From assembly GCA_022843385.1 (NCBI GenBank), contig JALHNT010000023.1, forward strand, positions 59,086-119,370: a DNA stretch of 60,285 nt, given 5' to 3'. Positions 60,193 to 60,285 of the stretch are shown piece after piece. The notes beneath the pieces were generated by a model. That model worked only from the letters and a program-made list of their open reading frames with translations, was not told where the DNA came from and searched no databases. The stretch is from Anaerolineae bacterium. GTDB taxonomy: Bacteria > Chloroflexota > Anaerolineae > Aggregatilineales > Phototrophicaceae. The translations under genes and the position numbers were made by a program. Within the stretch, counting starts at the first letter, position 1, and every line of letters begins with the position of its first letter.

Positions 60193-60285
60193 GTAACTAC
60201 TCAGGTGGTATCAATTAACTCAAAATCAACTAACAATCTCTTGATGGTGTATCCGTAACTTGAGATGTCAGCGTATATCCAGTCT
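60193..60285. mobile_element. Left end of an insertion sequence (same family as 45162-45400)
   Basis: From GTAACTACTCAGG at 60193 the sequence follows the reverse complement of the 45162-45400 element's right end for about 75 bases with scattered differences (for example CAACTAACAATCTCTTGATG against CAACTAATCATCTCTTGATG), then runs off the window. CCTTATTG (60185-60192) is the expected target site. No transposase is visible in this part. Confidence 0.7.

Overview
The window looks like a chromosomal segment of a Chloroflexota bacterium (Anaerolineae-like). The evidence is high-GC coding sequence, a TIGR03560-type F420-dependent oxidoreductase, the SCO1664/DUF3090/MSMEG_4193 gene trio, a compact mraZ-rsmH-ftsL-pbp-mraY cluster, scattered sugar-acid catabolic genes, and many dispersed palindromic repeats between genes. 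This placement is inferred from gene content only. No rRNA is present; there is one tRNA-Leu(CAA).

Layout. 0-5 kb: Ppx/GppA phosphatase, a membrane protein, an LLM oxidoreductase, a small STAS-like protein and a PfkB kinase. 5-6.3 kb: an AT-rich orphan gene followed by a long non-coding repeat block. 6.3-9.4 kb: an operon of LprG-like lipoprotein, MFS exporter and DUF2179 protein. 9.4-13.3 kb: an atypical enolase homologue, a Nudix hydrolase and the SCO1664/DUF3090/phosphomutase trio. 13.4-19.7 kb: HNH protein and CDF transporter, methyltransferase, PHP phosphoesterase, then an ECF sigma/anti-sigma/Nudix/DJ-1 operon. 19.8-32 kb: tRNA-Leu, M20 amidohydrolase, Uma2 protein, ATP-grasp ligase, a retron-like reverse transcriptase coupled to an SPFH protein, lysine 2,3-aminomutase, a HicB-like protein, a VOC protein and a heterodimeric ABC exporter pair. 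32-36 kb is an accessory island of AT-richer genes (WD40, HEAT and an unknown gene) separated by fragments of an RHS/YD-repeat protein and followed by a second copy of the repeat block. 36-51 kb: glycerate kinase, KDPG-type aldolase, enolase-superfamily sugar-acid dehydratase, FAH-family hydrolase and ketoglutarate-semialdehyde dehydrogenase, together enough for much of a sugar-acid pathway; mixed in are an MNT/HepT toxin-antitoxin pair, a DUF4139 protein, and a TetR gene with two matching operators. 51-58 kb: DM13, SHOCT and FHA-thioredoxin proteins, then the cell-division/peptidoglycan cluster. 58-60.3 kb: a secreted propeller-like protein and a gene cut by an insertion sequence at the window edge.

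The observations most worth following up are these. (1) An FHA-membrane-thioredoxin gene has an in-frame TGA exactly at the first Cys of its CxxC motif, with a hairpin placed where a bacterial SECIS would lie, so it is a candidate UxxC selenoprotein. (2) A retron-like reverse transcriptase is coupled to an SPFH-domain gene, with a 372-nt hairpin-containing gap upstream. (3) Orphan genes are interleaved with RHS C-terminal repeat remnants, resembling a decayed toxin/immunity cassette array. (4) A 239-bp miniature element has a perfect 8-bp target duplication, and its termini match an insertion sequence entering the window at its right end.
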